NCBI RefSeq assembly: GCF_029873635.1
Contig: NC_080423.1
Span: forward strand, 102,920,991-102,984,990
DNA from: Malania oleifera
Lineage: Eukaryota > Streptophyta > Magnoliopsida > Santalales > Ximeniaceae
Length of the DNA: 64,000 bases
Direction: 5' to 3'
The notes under the pieces are model-generated. The model ran no database searches, was not told the DNA's origin, and was given only the letters and a program-made list of their open reading frames with translations. Positions 12,401 to 23,363 of the stretch are shown here, piece by piece. Position numbers and translations under genes: made by a program. Each line of letters starts with the position of its first letter. Position 1 is the stretch's first letter.

Positions 12401-13688
12401 AATTTCATCGACGAGCTCTTTCCTTTGTCAACGAAATTCAAAGTCGCCCCAAAAACCTCTCGGTATTTTCTCGTCGACGAAACTTGTCTTCGTCGATGAG
12501 GTCCTCTTGTACCCTCGTCGACGAGTCTCCTACTTTCGTCGATGAGGACCTGATAATTTTCTTGGTTCATTACTTCCCAAAATGCAACGTCGTCGACGAA
12601 CATGAAGCATTCGTCAACGAAGTCAGCTGCCTCCTTCTGTTACTATTTCCATTTCCATCCCTCTTTATTATTTAAATATTATAATTTCTCCAGGTCATTA
12701 CATAACCAGCTCTTTGAGGAGCAAGTTCTTTGTACGTATCTATTTGATTTATTTCTTGTAGATTGACGATTCCAAAGATTGTTTGGATCGTTGGCTAAGT
12801 AAGGGGATATTGCTTAGAAAGGCGGGCTCTAGCTTAGTTAAGGAGTGATCGGATGAGGGGATATTGTTTGGAGAAGGCGGACTCTAGCCTTACCCAAGGA
12901 GTGTTGTAAAGGTTTGTTCCGCCCATTAAAGGAACAAGTTTAGTGAATCCTTTGGTGGTTTGCCAAAGGCGAGGACGTAGGCTAGGTATAAGCCAAACCT
13001 CGTAAAAATCTCCATCTCACTCTCTCTTTCCCTACTCTTTATTTTCAGTACATATTTAAATTACGTGGATGGTTTAAATTGGAAATCATATATACTACGT
13101 ATATTTGGAAGTCTGATTTTGATTTGGGTTGCGAAAACCGAAAGGGAATACATTGGTTAAGCCATATTTTGCGAAAACCATACGGGAGTACGTTACTTGA
13201 TTAAACATCCCAAAGATAAATTAACTAAAAGTTTATATGGATTTTGAATATTGGGAAGAGTGTTGGATTCTATATTACACATTATATTAAAGAGGAAAAT
13301 CCATTCATACAGGGCTTTATATCAGCAAGCATAACATTTCATATATACAGGGCTTAATTCAATTTTATATCCAAGGTTGATAACATAAGCTATATTGTGA
13401 TTGAATGATTTAAAGTTTTATATTGAGTGGATTGTGTTTATATTCCAGAAGGTGTTGAATCTTCCTTCAATTTAAATAGTGTTGCAGTGAACTTATATTT
13501 GGAAAATAAATTGTGATGTTGATTGGTTTAAAAGAACTACGTTCTTGTGTGTTTGACAAATTAAACAAACAAGTCAAGAATTGGTTAAAAGAAATAAAAG
13601 AAGTTTAAGGATTTTTAAAAAGAATTAAAAGAAATTTTTATAATCCAATTCACCCCCCCCCCTTCTTGGGACTACACCTTACTTTTCA
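9423..13688 (+). mobile_element. 3' LTR of S3, interrupted by solo LTR B
   Basis: Matches the 5' LTR from TGTTGGCCTTACAAG to CCTTACTTTTCA. The two parts, 9423-10652 and 12703-13688, abut perfectly in the other copy at 'TACTAACCAGCTC', so the insertion point is certain. It carries the same TATA box (near 10351) and the palindromic motif cluster at about 10105-10215. Confidence 0.85.
10653..12702 (-). mobile_element. Solo LTR B (Gypsy-type family 1)
   Basis: 2050 bases flanked by a perfect 5-bp duplication TAACC (10648-10652, 12703-12707), with TG...CA ends extended into a short inverted repeat (TGTAA...TTACA). No internal region or second LTR is present, so it is a solo LTR. On the minus strand it reads: start, array of TTCGTCGACGAA-like palindromes (12612 to 12360), TATA near 12350, leader, hairpin-type CGGCCTC..GCCG repeats (11645 to 11545), conserved TTACTGAGAAGTGTCTCACCCC module near 11010, end. 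Confidence 0.9.
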
Positions 13689-16454
13689 TATACATATAAA
13701 TATATATCCCCCTTTTGATATTTGCAAAAAGTACTGGGGGTGCTTGCTGAAAAAGAAGCTTTAAAGATCAGGTAAGCACAAATTTTCTGGTTTGTCAATT
13801 AAGCACATAAACTAATATAACCAGAAAACCACAACCATAATTATCTTAAAGATTTAACAATCACATGCAAGATCATATGGCAACCACAAAGAATGTGTGG
13901 CCAAGTATTATATTTTTCAATTAAGATATTCAATAAGCTCATCACAATTGAGCACGAGCCACAGTGAATAACAAACTGATCTAAGTCAAAAATATTCGTG
14001 AGCATAACAAGATAGAAATTTAATTTCATATGCTCCCCCTATCAATTTGAGTACGTACTTAGATTCTTTAACTACTTATGCTATCCAAAGATTAATTTTA
14101 TTTTGCTCAGTAGTATAAGTCATTCATTTTGAAACTTTAAAATCATCTATACTGAATATTAATCAACTTTATTTACCCCTATCAGTATAGCTGTCCCTAT
14201 ACACCATAGATGCATTAGAAAAGTGTATATTAAGGCATGCAATAGAGTTCATGACCCACGAACATTCCATATCTAAATATATAGCTTTAAAAGCTGGATA
14301 TGATGTTCAGGGTTCTTAGAAGAGTCTCAATATTCAAAAATCAAAGCATGATGCAAATGAGTTCTTTATGCTCCTTTTCTAGGGATGAATTTTAGCTTTT
14401 CTAAATATTTGATGATTATGCCAGGATGAAGTTAATATTCAATCAGTTTTCACTCATCCTTTCAAAAATATTTTATCATTTATTATATTATAATCATCTA
14501 CATATAAGGTTTTATTTTGGGAAAAAATTTTCGAAATTTCGGCAACATGTCCTCAGTAAATTAGACATTTTCCCATAAAACTTATACCTGATAGGTTCAA
14601 TCAAGCAATTTATAATTCAGTTCAAGGCACACGAGAACCTAAAATCACTACCAGCATGCAGTACACATTAACTGCATCCGCCATGCAGGAGGCTTTCAAC
14701 ACAAGCATGCAATCAGGTAGTACAATCAATAGTTCAATAAAAATATGCTATCCATAAAAAATATTTAGCTAATCAGTATGCTATAGATAGCAATGTGTAA
14801 TTTAGTTCCCATAAAGGCATATAAGCATATAGTATGATATTGGATCCAAAGAACATTTCAATTTATAGCCATAGAAGATAAATGCTACCCCTGAGTTATG
14901 TGCTAAACCATTTTATGCCTTTTTTCATTATCTAATTACTTAGTCAAGTGTTTTAGATTTTTCGTGATTTAATCTTGGCATATTATACTTAGTCTTAGAG
15001 GACCAAAACGTCACAATGAATATTTCTTTGAATGTTCTAAGCCTATATTTGTCTCTTTTCTTGTGATTTACAATATGTGAGAGGCCTAAGTTAGAATGAC
15101 TTTCGATTTAAGAAAAAGCACAAACATAGGTCTACTTGAATTTTATACATTCATCTAGATTGAGACCTAGTGCAATCATATTAGCCATTCAACTCATCTC
15201 TAAGTATATAAAGCTCTAATGGTGTGACTTAAAGTTTGGGAGCTTTGTGTGAGAAGGATTCCTTAAACCACAAGCTAGTGCAATGCACAAAAGGTATGCT
15301 TAGCTTTAGATATTCATATTTAAGCGTGAGTTAAGAAATTTGAAATTTAAATACAAGGCAAACATGCCATGTCCATTTGGAAGTGAAGTTTTATTCAAGC
15401 TGCCAATAATTTTATATTTTAACCAATGAATATATGCATTAAGTTCAGATTGGTTATTTTGCTTGAATTTCTGTATTGGCTTAATCTTTCAAGATCCTTA
15501 GTATGTAAAGTTTTGAATAGTGGACATATACTAAGTTTTTTACATTTTCAGCCTGAACAACTTCCTAAGCCTTTAATCAACACTACCCCCTATAGCTAAT
15601 CCTAAATGTTAGGGAAGAATTATGTGATCATGTAATTCCTATTTAAGTAAATTCTTTCTTGAATTTCAAGGGGTTTGTTTTCTTAACAACCCATACCATT
15701 TTTCTATCTTTAATTCTTGATGGGTCAGGAGTCGGTGATTCTTTGCCTTTCCATACTCATTTGGGTTTCACACCTTTTCTTTTAAACGGACAATCAAATT
15801 TTATGTGACCCTTCTTTTTACACAAGACACATGTGGTGTGAGTGTATGGACTGGAGGAGGTACTAGCATAATGTTTTGATTCTTTTACAAAGTACCCCAT
15901 GTATAGGTTCTTCCTTTTCCTATTTTCAATTCCATTCAAACATATACCTTCCTTATCTAAGGTCATCTTTTGTGAACCTAACAACTTATTAAAGTTGGCC
16001 TTGCCTCTAATGAACGTGTAGATGATCTTAGATTGGTCTTCTACTTTCTTTTCTAGCTCATGCATTTTTAAGTTCTTAAGACCTTTTCAAACATCTTGTA
16101 ATTTAATAAACTCTTTAGTCATCTTGTTTGCTTTGCATTCAAGTTCTGCAATGAGAAGATCGTTATTATTAGCACTTGAAGATCGAGATCTTACTACATT
16201 CAATTCTTTTTCTAATTTTTCATTCTTGTTTACTAACTACTTAATTTTTAAATCATTTTCCCTTTCAACAAGAACTTTTGATTCACATTCTTTCTCACAT
16301 GCCTCATACTTGTTCTTCAAAGCAGTATATCTCTTATTAGCTTTAACAAACGACTTATGAATTCTAACATATTCAATTTGCAATTCTTCATAAGTAGGCA
16401 TGCTCTCACTATCAGAATTATCATATGATTCAGTATCAGATGCATCATTCAATT
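13689..16454 (-). mobile_element. S2 internal segment with gag remnant and purine tracts
   Basis: Internal S2 DNA between S3 and the S3-related solo LTR. Positions 15757-16452 encode, on the minus strand, the back part of gag: an acidic-Ser stretch, a coiled coil, and a CCHC knuckle (CVLCKKKGHIKFDC, about 15789-15831). To the left, 13689-15750 has no recognisable coding region but carries polypurine-like tracts on the minus strand (AAAAGGGGGAT at about 13708-13718 and AGGGGGAGC at about 14032-14040). Confidence 0.65.
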
Positions 16455-18584
16455 TGTTGGTCTTATAAGGCTTAACATGTTATTTTGATGCTAACAAACA
16501 AGTGGAACTTAACATGCTTTGTTTAGTGATGTCTTTTCAGGACTCAATGATGAATGCAAGGTTAAAGAATTCATGAAAGCTTGTACTTCAAAGAAGGATG
16601 ATTATATCAAGCTTAAGGCATGGATTAAAACTTGAAGATCATGAGAGTATTGATATTAAAGAAAAAGCTTCAAGAATGAAAGTTCAAGTGATCAACATGG
16701 AAAGCTCAAGTGATCAACATGGGAAGCTCAAAGATCAATGAAGCTCAAAATCTAGAACAATATTGAAAGATCAAGACAGATATTCAGGATTATTGAAGCT
16801 CAGCAATAAAAGAGAACTCAAAGCAAAGAAGAGTCAAATGAGTCTTTAGAACAAGCTTTGTAAGTACTTCAAGTATGATTCAAGTATGGATTTTCATTTT
16901 TAAGCTCATTAGGCAAAGAAATCTAGAAACCTTGTTTTTAAGTCTTGGAGCTTATTTTTCAAAGAAAAACAAATTGATATTCCAAGATTAAATAAACAAA
17001 GAAGAGAGAGAACAAAAATATTTTAAAATAAGAAAAAATTGCTTGATAGGCGACTGACTGCACGTGGATAGTTAACTGCCCTGTTAAAAAGTTTTAAATA
17101 AAGAGACAGAAACATGACAGTCAACTGTCTAAAACTTGACAGGCGACTGTCAGTGAAAATTGAGACGACTGTCTGAGTTTTGATAGTCAACTATCACCCT
17201 TCTGCTCATCTTTAAAAAACTCAATTATTCAGTGATAGGCGCCTGACTCCCTGTTGACAGGCGACTGCCACCCTACTGCCTGTATATTTTATATGTGAAA
17301 TACACTGACAGGCGACTGCCAGAGACCTCACAGTTAACTGTCACATGGCAGAATTTAAAATACATAATGGACATATTTTAAAAAATTTAATTACTTGAGG
17401 TTCAAACTTATTTAAATCTTGGACCCTACTCCAAGTAAACTTGGGGAACAAGCTATATACTTTTCTACATCTATAAATACACCCAAGTTAAATTGTTTTA
17501 ATCACCAATAATCAAATTCAGCTAAAAAAAACTCTCTCAACTGCTCTCATCATTGAAAGGCTCTCTCTTACTCTCAACTCGCACGAAGCTTACTGAGTTC
17601 TTGCTGATTCTTACTCACTAATATTGTGTTACAAATACTAATTCTTTCATTCATTGAAAGAATCATATGGTGAAATATTTCTAGAGCTTCAATCTGAATT
17701 TCATGTTGTGAATCACATTGAAGTATATAGTTTTGAACTGTACTAATCAGCTCTTTTAGAAGCAATTCTTTGTACATCTATTTGATTTTTATCTTGTAGA
17801 TATTGATGGTTCAAGGTTATTTAGATCGTTGGCTAAGCGTGGGGATATCGCTTAGAGAGGCGGGCTCTAGCCTAATCAAAGGAGTGTTGTGTAAATGGTG
17901 TTGTTCCGCCCAAAAAAGGAACTGGTTTTAGTGTATCCTTTGGTGGTTTGCCAAAAGCGAGGACGTAGGCTGGGTATAAGCCGAACCTCGTAAATATTTC
18001 GGTCTCACTCTCTCTTTCCTTTACTCTCTTTATTTTCTATACATATAAAACTGCGTGGATGTTTTAAATATATAAATCATATACACTACGAGGATTAGAT
18101 ATTAAATAAACTTAAACTTAATTTGTTTTTGGGATTGCGGAAACCAAAAGGGAGTACGTTGGTTGATCAATCTTTTACAGAAATTGTAAAGTAGTACGTT
18201 GATTGATTCAACACCCCAAAACTCTTTAACTTAAAGTTTATTTAAGGTCTAAGTATTTAGAAAGAGTGATTGGACGTTGTATTGGATATCAAATTGAGAG
18301 ACAAATTTCATATATACAGGGCTTGATTCAAATTTATATAAACAGGGCTACACACAAGTTGAAAAAGTTGAGAATTTCTATTAAGTTGTAAAGTATATCT
18401 TGATTGAATGTTTTATTATTGATTGGCTTGGTTAATTGGTTTGATTGAATGGTTGTGGATTGAATAAAAGAATTAAGTTATTGTGCATTATCAACAAAAG
18501 GTTAAGTTTTCATTAAAGAGGTTCAAAGAAAATTTTAAAACCCAATTCACCCCCCCCCCTCTTGGGACTACATTTTAGTTTTCA
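16455..18584 (+). mobile_element. Solo LTR related to S3, inserted in S2 gag
   Basis: 2130 bases flanked by a perfect 5-bp duplication CAATT (16450-16454, 18585-18589). It starts TGTTGGTCTTATAAGG and ends TTTTAGTTTTCA, clearly related to the S3 LTR but diverged, so probably another subfamily. About nine TGACAG-N4-CTGTCA-type palindromes occupy 17041-17350, upstream of a TATA box (TCTATAAATACA) near 17469. A C-rich tract near 18549 sits where it does in S3. Confidence 0.9.
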
Positions 18585-18589
18585 CAATT

Positions 18590-19138
18590 CATCACATGAA
18601 TTATTACTAGATTTATCTAATAACATAGGAGGAGACGAGTTTACCTCATCGTTGGTTAGAGCTATGAAGCACGGTTTACCTCCTTCAAGATCCGTAGAGC
18701 TTGAATAACAAGGAGTGATTGTCTTTTCCTACATAGTTGCTCCATATATCCTTTCAAGTTCCTCCCATATCTCCTTAGCACCATTACATGTCATAACCTC
18801 ACAAAAAACATTAGAATCTAAAGCATGCAGTAAGGTATTCAAGGCATCAAAATTTATTTGCACTAAGTTCTTATCATTATCATTCAGCTCAAATTTAGAT
18901 TTAGGAACATCAACACCATAAATGATTTTTACTGGAATACTATCTCTTTGTGCAATAACCTCCCAAAACCTCCAATTTAAAGTTTTAACAAATACGGTCA
19001 TCCTAAATTTCCATACAACATAATTATCACCACAAAATACTGGAGGTTTCGTAACTAACCTCCCCTCATATGAAGGGGATGCACTAATACGAGTCATCAT
19101 GATCTTTTACTAAATTATGTTTAAGTCTAAGTGACGAG
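18590..19138 (-). pseudogene. S2 gag fossil, N-terminal part
   Basis: On the minus strand this encodes a Copia gag N terminus starting MMTRISASPSYEGRL, with the UBN2/DUF4219 hallmarks PPVFCGDNYVVWKFRM, NFDALNTLLHALDSN and GAKEIWEELERIYG. It lies just downstream of the S2 primer site and is separated from the rest of gag by the solo LTR at 16455-18584. Treated as a fossil. Confidence 0.75.
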
Positions 19139-19150
19139 ACTCTGATACTA
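19139..19150 (-). other. Primer binding site of S2 (initiator Met tRNA, diverged)
   Basis: The minus strand reads TAGTATCAGAGT directly after the LTR end, two differences from the TGGTATCAGAGC site complementary to initiator Met tRNA. Confidence 0.75.
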
Positions 19151-19152
19151 AT

Positions 19153-22100
19153 TGTTAGCTTTGGTGCAATCCCAAGAGGGAGTGAATTAGAGATTTAAAA
19201 ATTATGCCTAGGTTTATCTAATCATACAATCAGTATTACGCAACCTAGGGGGCAGTCTAAGCAGTTTCAAACCCAAGCAGATATTCAACCCATAAACATA
19301 CAAGTGCAGAAAATAAAGTACGAAAAATAAACTGACACCAGATATGTTATCGGGGTTCAACCAAAATGTATACGTCCCCGCCTTGGCTCACCAGCACAAG
19401 GATTCCACTACGGCTCACTTAACAGGTGGAGCGGCACCATTTACAACCACGTTAATTAGCGGGGCTAACCTCAACCTACACCTTACTAGGATGGTACACC
19501 TAACTTTCCTAACCGGGTCTAAGCCAATCTGGGACTACTCAACAAGGCTAGTCTCCCTCTTTCGACCCACGCTTGGAATACAACAAATGTAATTTTTGCG
19601 TACATGGAAATATGCTTCTACACAAGCAAATATATACTGCAATACAGTCCAGATAATATGCAAGCACGGATGATAGTAAATATGCTCAGTATTTAATAAT
19701 GTGCTATACACTCAATCTAATGTAAATCTATAGTTAATAATCTAGAGTATATTCCCAAGCAAACTTTGAAATAAATAATCAAGGTAAATCAATCAGCACA
19801 AGTTTCAAAGTATTCTAACAATAATATTCAAAATATCTCAAACAAGATTTTCTCAAAATAATGGTTCAAGAGATATTTGAAAAACATGTAAGCTTGTGAA
19901 AAATATTTTACAAATCAAAATCACATAAACTTGATGAGTCTTGCAACCAAGATGCAAAAACTCACTAGCTACATGTAATGACCCGAAGAATAATGGTATT
20001 TAAATAAAAAAAGAAAGGGAAATGGAAACCAGAAACAGAAGGAGGCAGTCAAGTTCGTCGACGAACACTGCACTTTGGAAGGAATAACCGAGGGGAATCA
20101 TCAGGGCTTCGTCGACGAATATAGGGGATTCGTCAACGAAGGTTTAAGAGAATTCGTCGACGAAGACTGAATTTCGTCGACGAAGAAATACCGAGAGAGG
20201 TTTTGAGCTAACTGAATTTCATCGACGAGGACTAAATTTCGTCGACAAAATTATTAAAGGATTCATCGACGAATGACGTGGCTCGTCGACGAATCTAGTT
20301 CTATAAATATAGAAAAATCTAGGTTTACTTCACAGTTAAGCTATTTTCATTTTCTCGCTCTCCCCTTCGGTTCTCTCTCTCTCTTTCGTCGATTTCAGGC
20401 TAAATTTATACCGAATCGACAATCCGAAGCCACCACGACGCTCTTGGAAAAGTTCTCTCCAAATCTGCCGGAGTGGATCGTTGGTGAAAGCAAGATGGAA
20501 ACCATCCCAAATCCAGGGTAAGGCTTTCTACTCAATATTTGGATTTTTGACAGTTGAGGAAAGTGTTATACGCTTAGAAATATTGTTTCTTGGGTGTTAA
20601 GTTGAGAACCCTGCGAGTGTGGGGCAGATTTTCTTAGGGGCTTTTCAGGAATCAGGTAAGGGGATAAACTAAGCTAGTTCTTTTTGAGAAAATGTATGTA
20701 TATATATATACAGCATTTGATTTTCAGAAAATAAATATATTTATATATGATTTATATTTTGGGAAATACTGTTGAAAATGATCGTATGTTGAATAAGCGA
20801 AAAATCTGTTAGTGTGGCATGAGTATAAAATGTTGTGAAATACTGTTATTTGGAAATATGATTATGATATGGATTTTAATAATGAAAAACCGACGTACGG
20901 TCCAAGATTTTTATATATTTTTTCAGCGTACGAGTCGTGCTATGTGTATGATTTGTTAGTGTACGGGCTGAGCTATGGATATATTTTGCCAGCGTACGGG
21001 CTGAGATATGGATATATTTTTTCGGCGTACAGGCCGAGCTATGGATGTGATTTGCCAGCATACGGGTTGTGCTATGATTTGCCGGCATACGAGCCGAGCT
21101 ATGATAAAATGTGAAATACCGGCGCACGGGCCGATGATTTTCATGATATACGTATATATGCAAAATGACATGATTGATTTGATAATTAATGATATAAGAT
21201 ATCCATGTATTACAGTTTTAGTATATGTTATATGATATCAGAACCTGGTTGTCTTAGTCTAGGCTAGCACTTGCACAGTATCATTGCTATGTGTCCATGG
21301 TTTTCGTGATCATGATATCTGTGTTAACGCCGCTGTACGGAGTGATGTGAGATTGGATGGTCGATGTGGTTTATAAGAAGTGTGTGATCGCCCCTAGTGT
21401 ACAGACCAGGTCTGACAGACCCATCAGACTTACAGACTGTACTTTTGACTTGGCAATGGTCGGCCAACCATTGTCAAGTCCCGCCTTCAGGCCCCACAAC
21501 CCAATCATGTGGGAGTAATGCATGACAACAGTCAGCTAACCTACCAGGAATGTTTTTGTATTATTATTATATGAGATGATATATGTTCATGAAATGCAGT
21601 ATGTTCTGCCATATTTTGATGATATATATATATATATGTTTCCCAGATTTGAAAAAACAGTTACTGAATATATTATGTATGGTATATGTAGAACACGGAA
21701 TACTCATGTTGTCACACACGAGTATTAGTTTATTTTCCTTACTGAGAGGTGTCTCACCCCAAAATTCTATAAATTTTTCAGGAGCCCCTGATAAGAGAGT
21801 GGGTAAAGCCCCGCTGATATAGTACGGTTGGTCTGCCTTTTCAGAAGGGTAAGTATTTTGATAGGGTCAAATGTATTTTGTGAAATGGCCTTAAGACATC
21901 TTTTTGGGTTGAGTGTTATGTATATATGTATACAGTGATTGTAGTAACTCTGGTATTGTGATGTATGGTATAACGAGATGTATATGATTGTATGTTTCCT
22001 GTTGCTTAGACTTCCATTTCGTGTTCTGATGTATCCTTGGTACCCTCGGGTCAGGTGGATTATGATCTGCTGAACTGGGATTTATGATATTGATTTTATT

Positions 22101-23363
22101 ATATTTTGAAAAAAAATGTGAAAATTAAGCCGGTCGTCACACTACAAGGGTTTTCCCATACAAAGATTTATTATTTAAATCGGGGGGAAAAACCCTAACT
22201 AGAACTCTCTATGAAAAAATCAATCAATCAACAACTAGGAGAGTTCAAGCACTTTGAATCACTCAACAACACTCTTACAAACTTGGATTTCTCAAAGGAA
22301 TAGCAAAGGGTGGATGTATGAGCTTATATGTGAAGAAAAGACCCTTAAAATTTCAGAGAATTTTCAAGTTAATCTAAGTGCTAATCATCTCCTAATTTTG
22401 CAAATGAGACCCTATATATAGACTTAGCCAATTTTATAATTGTTGGGGACCTATTAGTTATTTCTAAAAAAGTTTAAATGAGGTTAATAAAAATAATAGC
22501 ATTTTTAACCTCGGTAAATTTTGACAACCTGAGAGCATCGGTCGACCGACTTGAGTGTTCGGTCGACCAAAGTGCTCAATTTGGTCAACCAAGTAAAATT
22601 TGATCTATGCATTTGGTCTGCCATTCATAAGGCGATTCCTGAACCTCTGAGGTTCAATCGATCGTATTGGGTTCTGTTGACTAAACTGTACGAGCTTCGG
22701 TGGAGCAAGTCATTTTGAACTTGGTGGTTCGGTCGACCAAGAAGTTGGGACTTCCCCCGAGGTGGTTCGATCGACCAGAGCATTGCAGCTCATTTCTAGT
22801 CGGTCGACCGAAGTGTCAACTTGTTGACCCCAAGGAGGTTTGGTCGACCAGGATGTTGGAGTACATTTATGGTCGATCGACCAAAGGGTCAAAATGTTGA
22901 CCTGGTAGAGGTTAGGTCGATTGAATGCTTCTGTGCATTACAGTTTGGTCGACCGAACATGCTTTTTTCGAACATTTCAGTTTTAGTCCCTTTATAAAAT
23001 TATCTCTATTTATATGATGATTGAATTTAATTCAAAAGGGCATATTTTAATGTAGACATGAGGGTCCTAAGGTCAGTTTAGGTCTTTTTGAGCATATCAT
23101 CCTACCATGCATGATATAGACTATTACATACCATATTGTGTACAGTCCATAATTAAATTACAGCCCCGAATGAAGAATATAAAAATAATTACAAATACAA
23201 CACAATTTTCTTCATTCTTCTGCGTGATCACCATACGCCATCGTGATATAACTTTCTATTCAAATACACGCGTAGGGTGAACCTGTATGCAAGCTCATGA
23301 CAAACATCAGTACCAAGTGTATTTGTCATTATCAAAACGGAGATATGACCAATTAGGTCAACA
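19153..23363 (-). mobile_element. 5' LTR of S2, interrupted by solo LTR C
   Basis: On the minus strand it runs from TGTTGACCTAATTGG (23363) to GGGATTGCACCAAAGCTAACA (19153), about 2.04 kb without the insertion. GGTCGACC palindromes fill 22540-22960 and lie upstream, on this strand, of a TATA box (CTATATATAGG) near 22425. The GGGATTGCACCAAAGC end followed by the Met primer site is typical of plant Copia elements. Confidence 0.8.
19974..22141 (+). mobile_element. Solo LTR C (Gypsy-type family 1)
   Basis: 2168 bases flanked by a perfect 5-bp duplication CTACA (19969-19973, 22142-22146). It starts TGTAATGACCCGAAG and ends CCGGTCGTCACA. Nine TTCGTCGACGAA-type palindromes (20055-20295) precede the TATA box TCTATAAATATAG near 20302. 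A CT-rich leader follows. Tandem units built on GTACGGGC-GAGCTATG fill 20887-21130. The conserved module TTACTGAGAGGTGTCTCACCCC is near 21741. It is the clearest copy of the family in the window. Confidence 0.92.

Larger units (their letters stand above)
3380..13688 (+). mobile_element. S3: near-complete Copia LTR element (Sirevirus-like, gag only), with nested solo LTR
   Basis: Plus-strand element with both ends visible: 5' LTR 3380-5602, iMet primer site 5605-5616, gag region 5660-7574, non-coding 3' zone, polypurine tract 9411-9422, 3' LTR 9423-13688 interrupted by solo LTR B. The flanks TATAT and TATAC are probably the 5-bp target duplication, blurred because the target was a TA microsatellite. 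After removing LTR B the LTRs are about 2.22 and 2.21 kb. I compared only the first roughly 165 bases of the two LTRs: they differ at about seven positions, mostly transitions. That would suggest insertion on the order of one to two million years ago at commonly used plant rates. The internal region, about 3.8 kb, shows no recognisable pol. Gag is broken in a few places. Confidence 0.85.
1..23363 (-). mobile_element. S2: nested minus-strand Copia LTR retrotransposon (Sirevirus-like), left end outside window
   Basis: An LTR element read on the minus strand. Its 5' LTR is 19153-23363, the Met-tRNA primer site follows at 19139-19150, gag remnants lie between 19100 and 15757, a purine-rich tract is at 2583-2597 and the 3' LTR starts at 2582 and runs leftward out of view. 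Four later insertions split it: solo LTR A, element S3, an S3-related solo LTR and solo LTR C. Once these are set aside the internal part is only about 4.1 kb. I recognise gag-like coding in it but no protease, integrase, reverse transcriptase or RNase H. The iMet primer site, long coiled-coil gag with a zinc knuckle, repeated polypurine tracts and palindrome-rich LTR match the Sirevirus branch of Ty1/Copia; that placement is inference. It is broken in several places. Confidence 0.75.

Noticed and set aside
12360-12620. Regularly repeated CGTCGACGA motifs that could suggest a CRISPR-like array or a satellite
   Set aside because: Repeat units are only 9-14 bases, spacing is irregular and they sit at a fixed place in eukaryotic LTRs.
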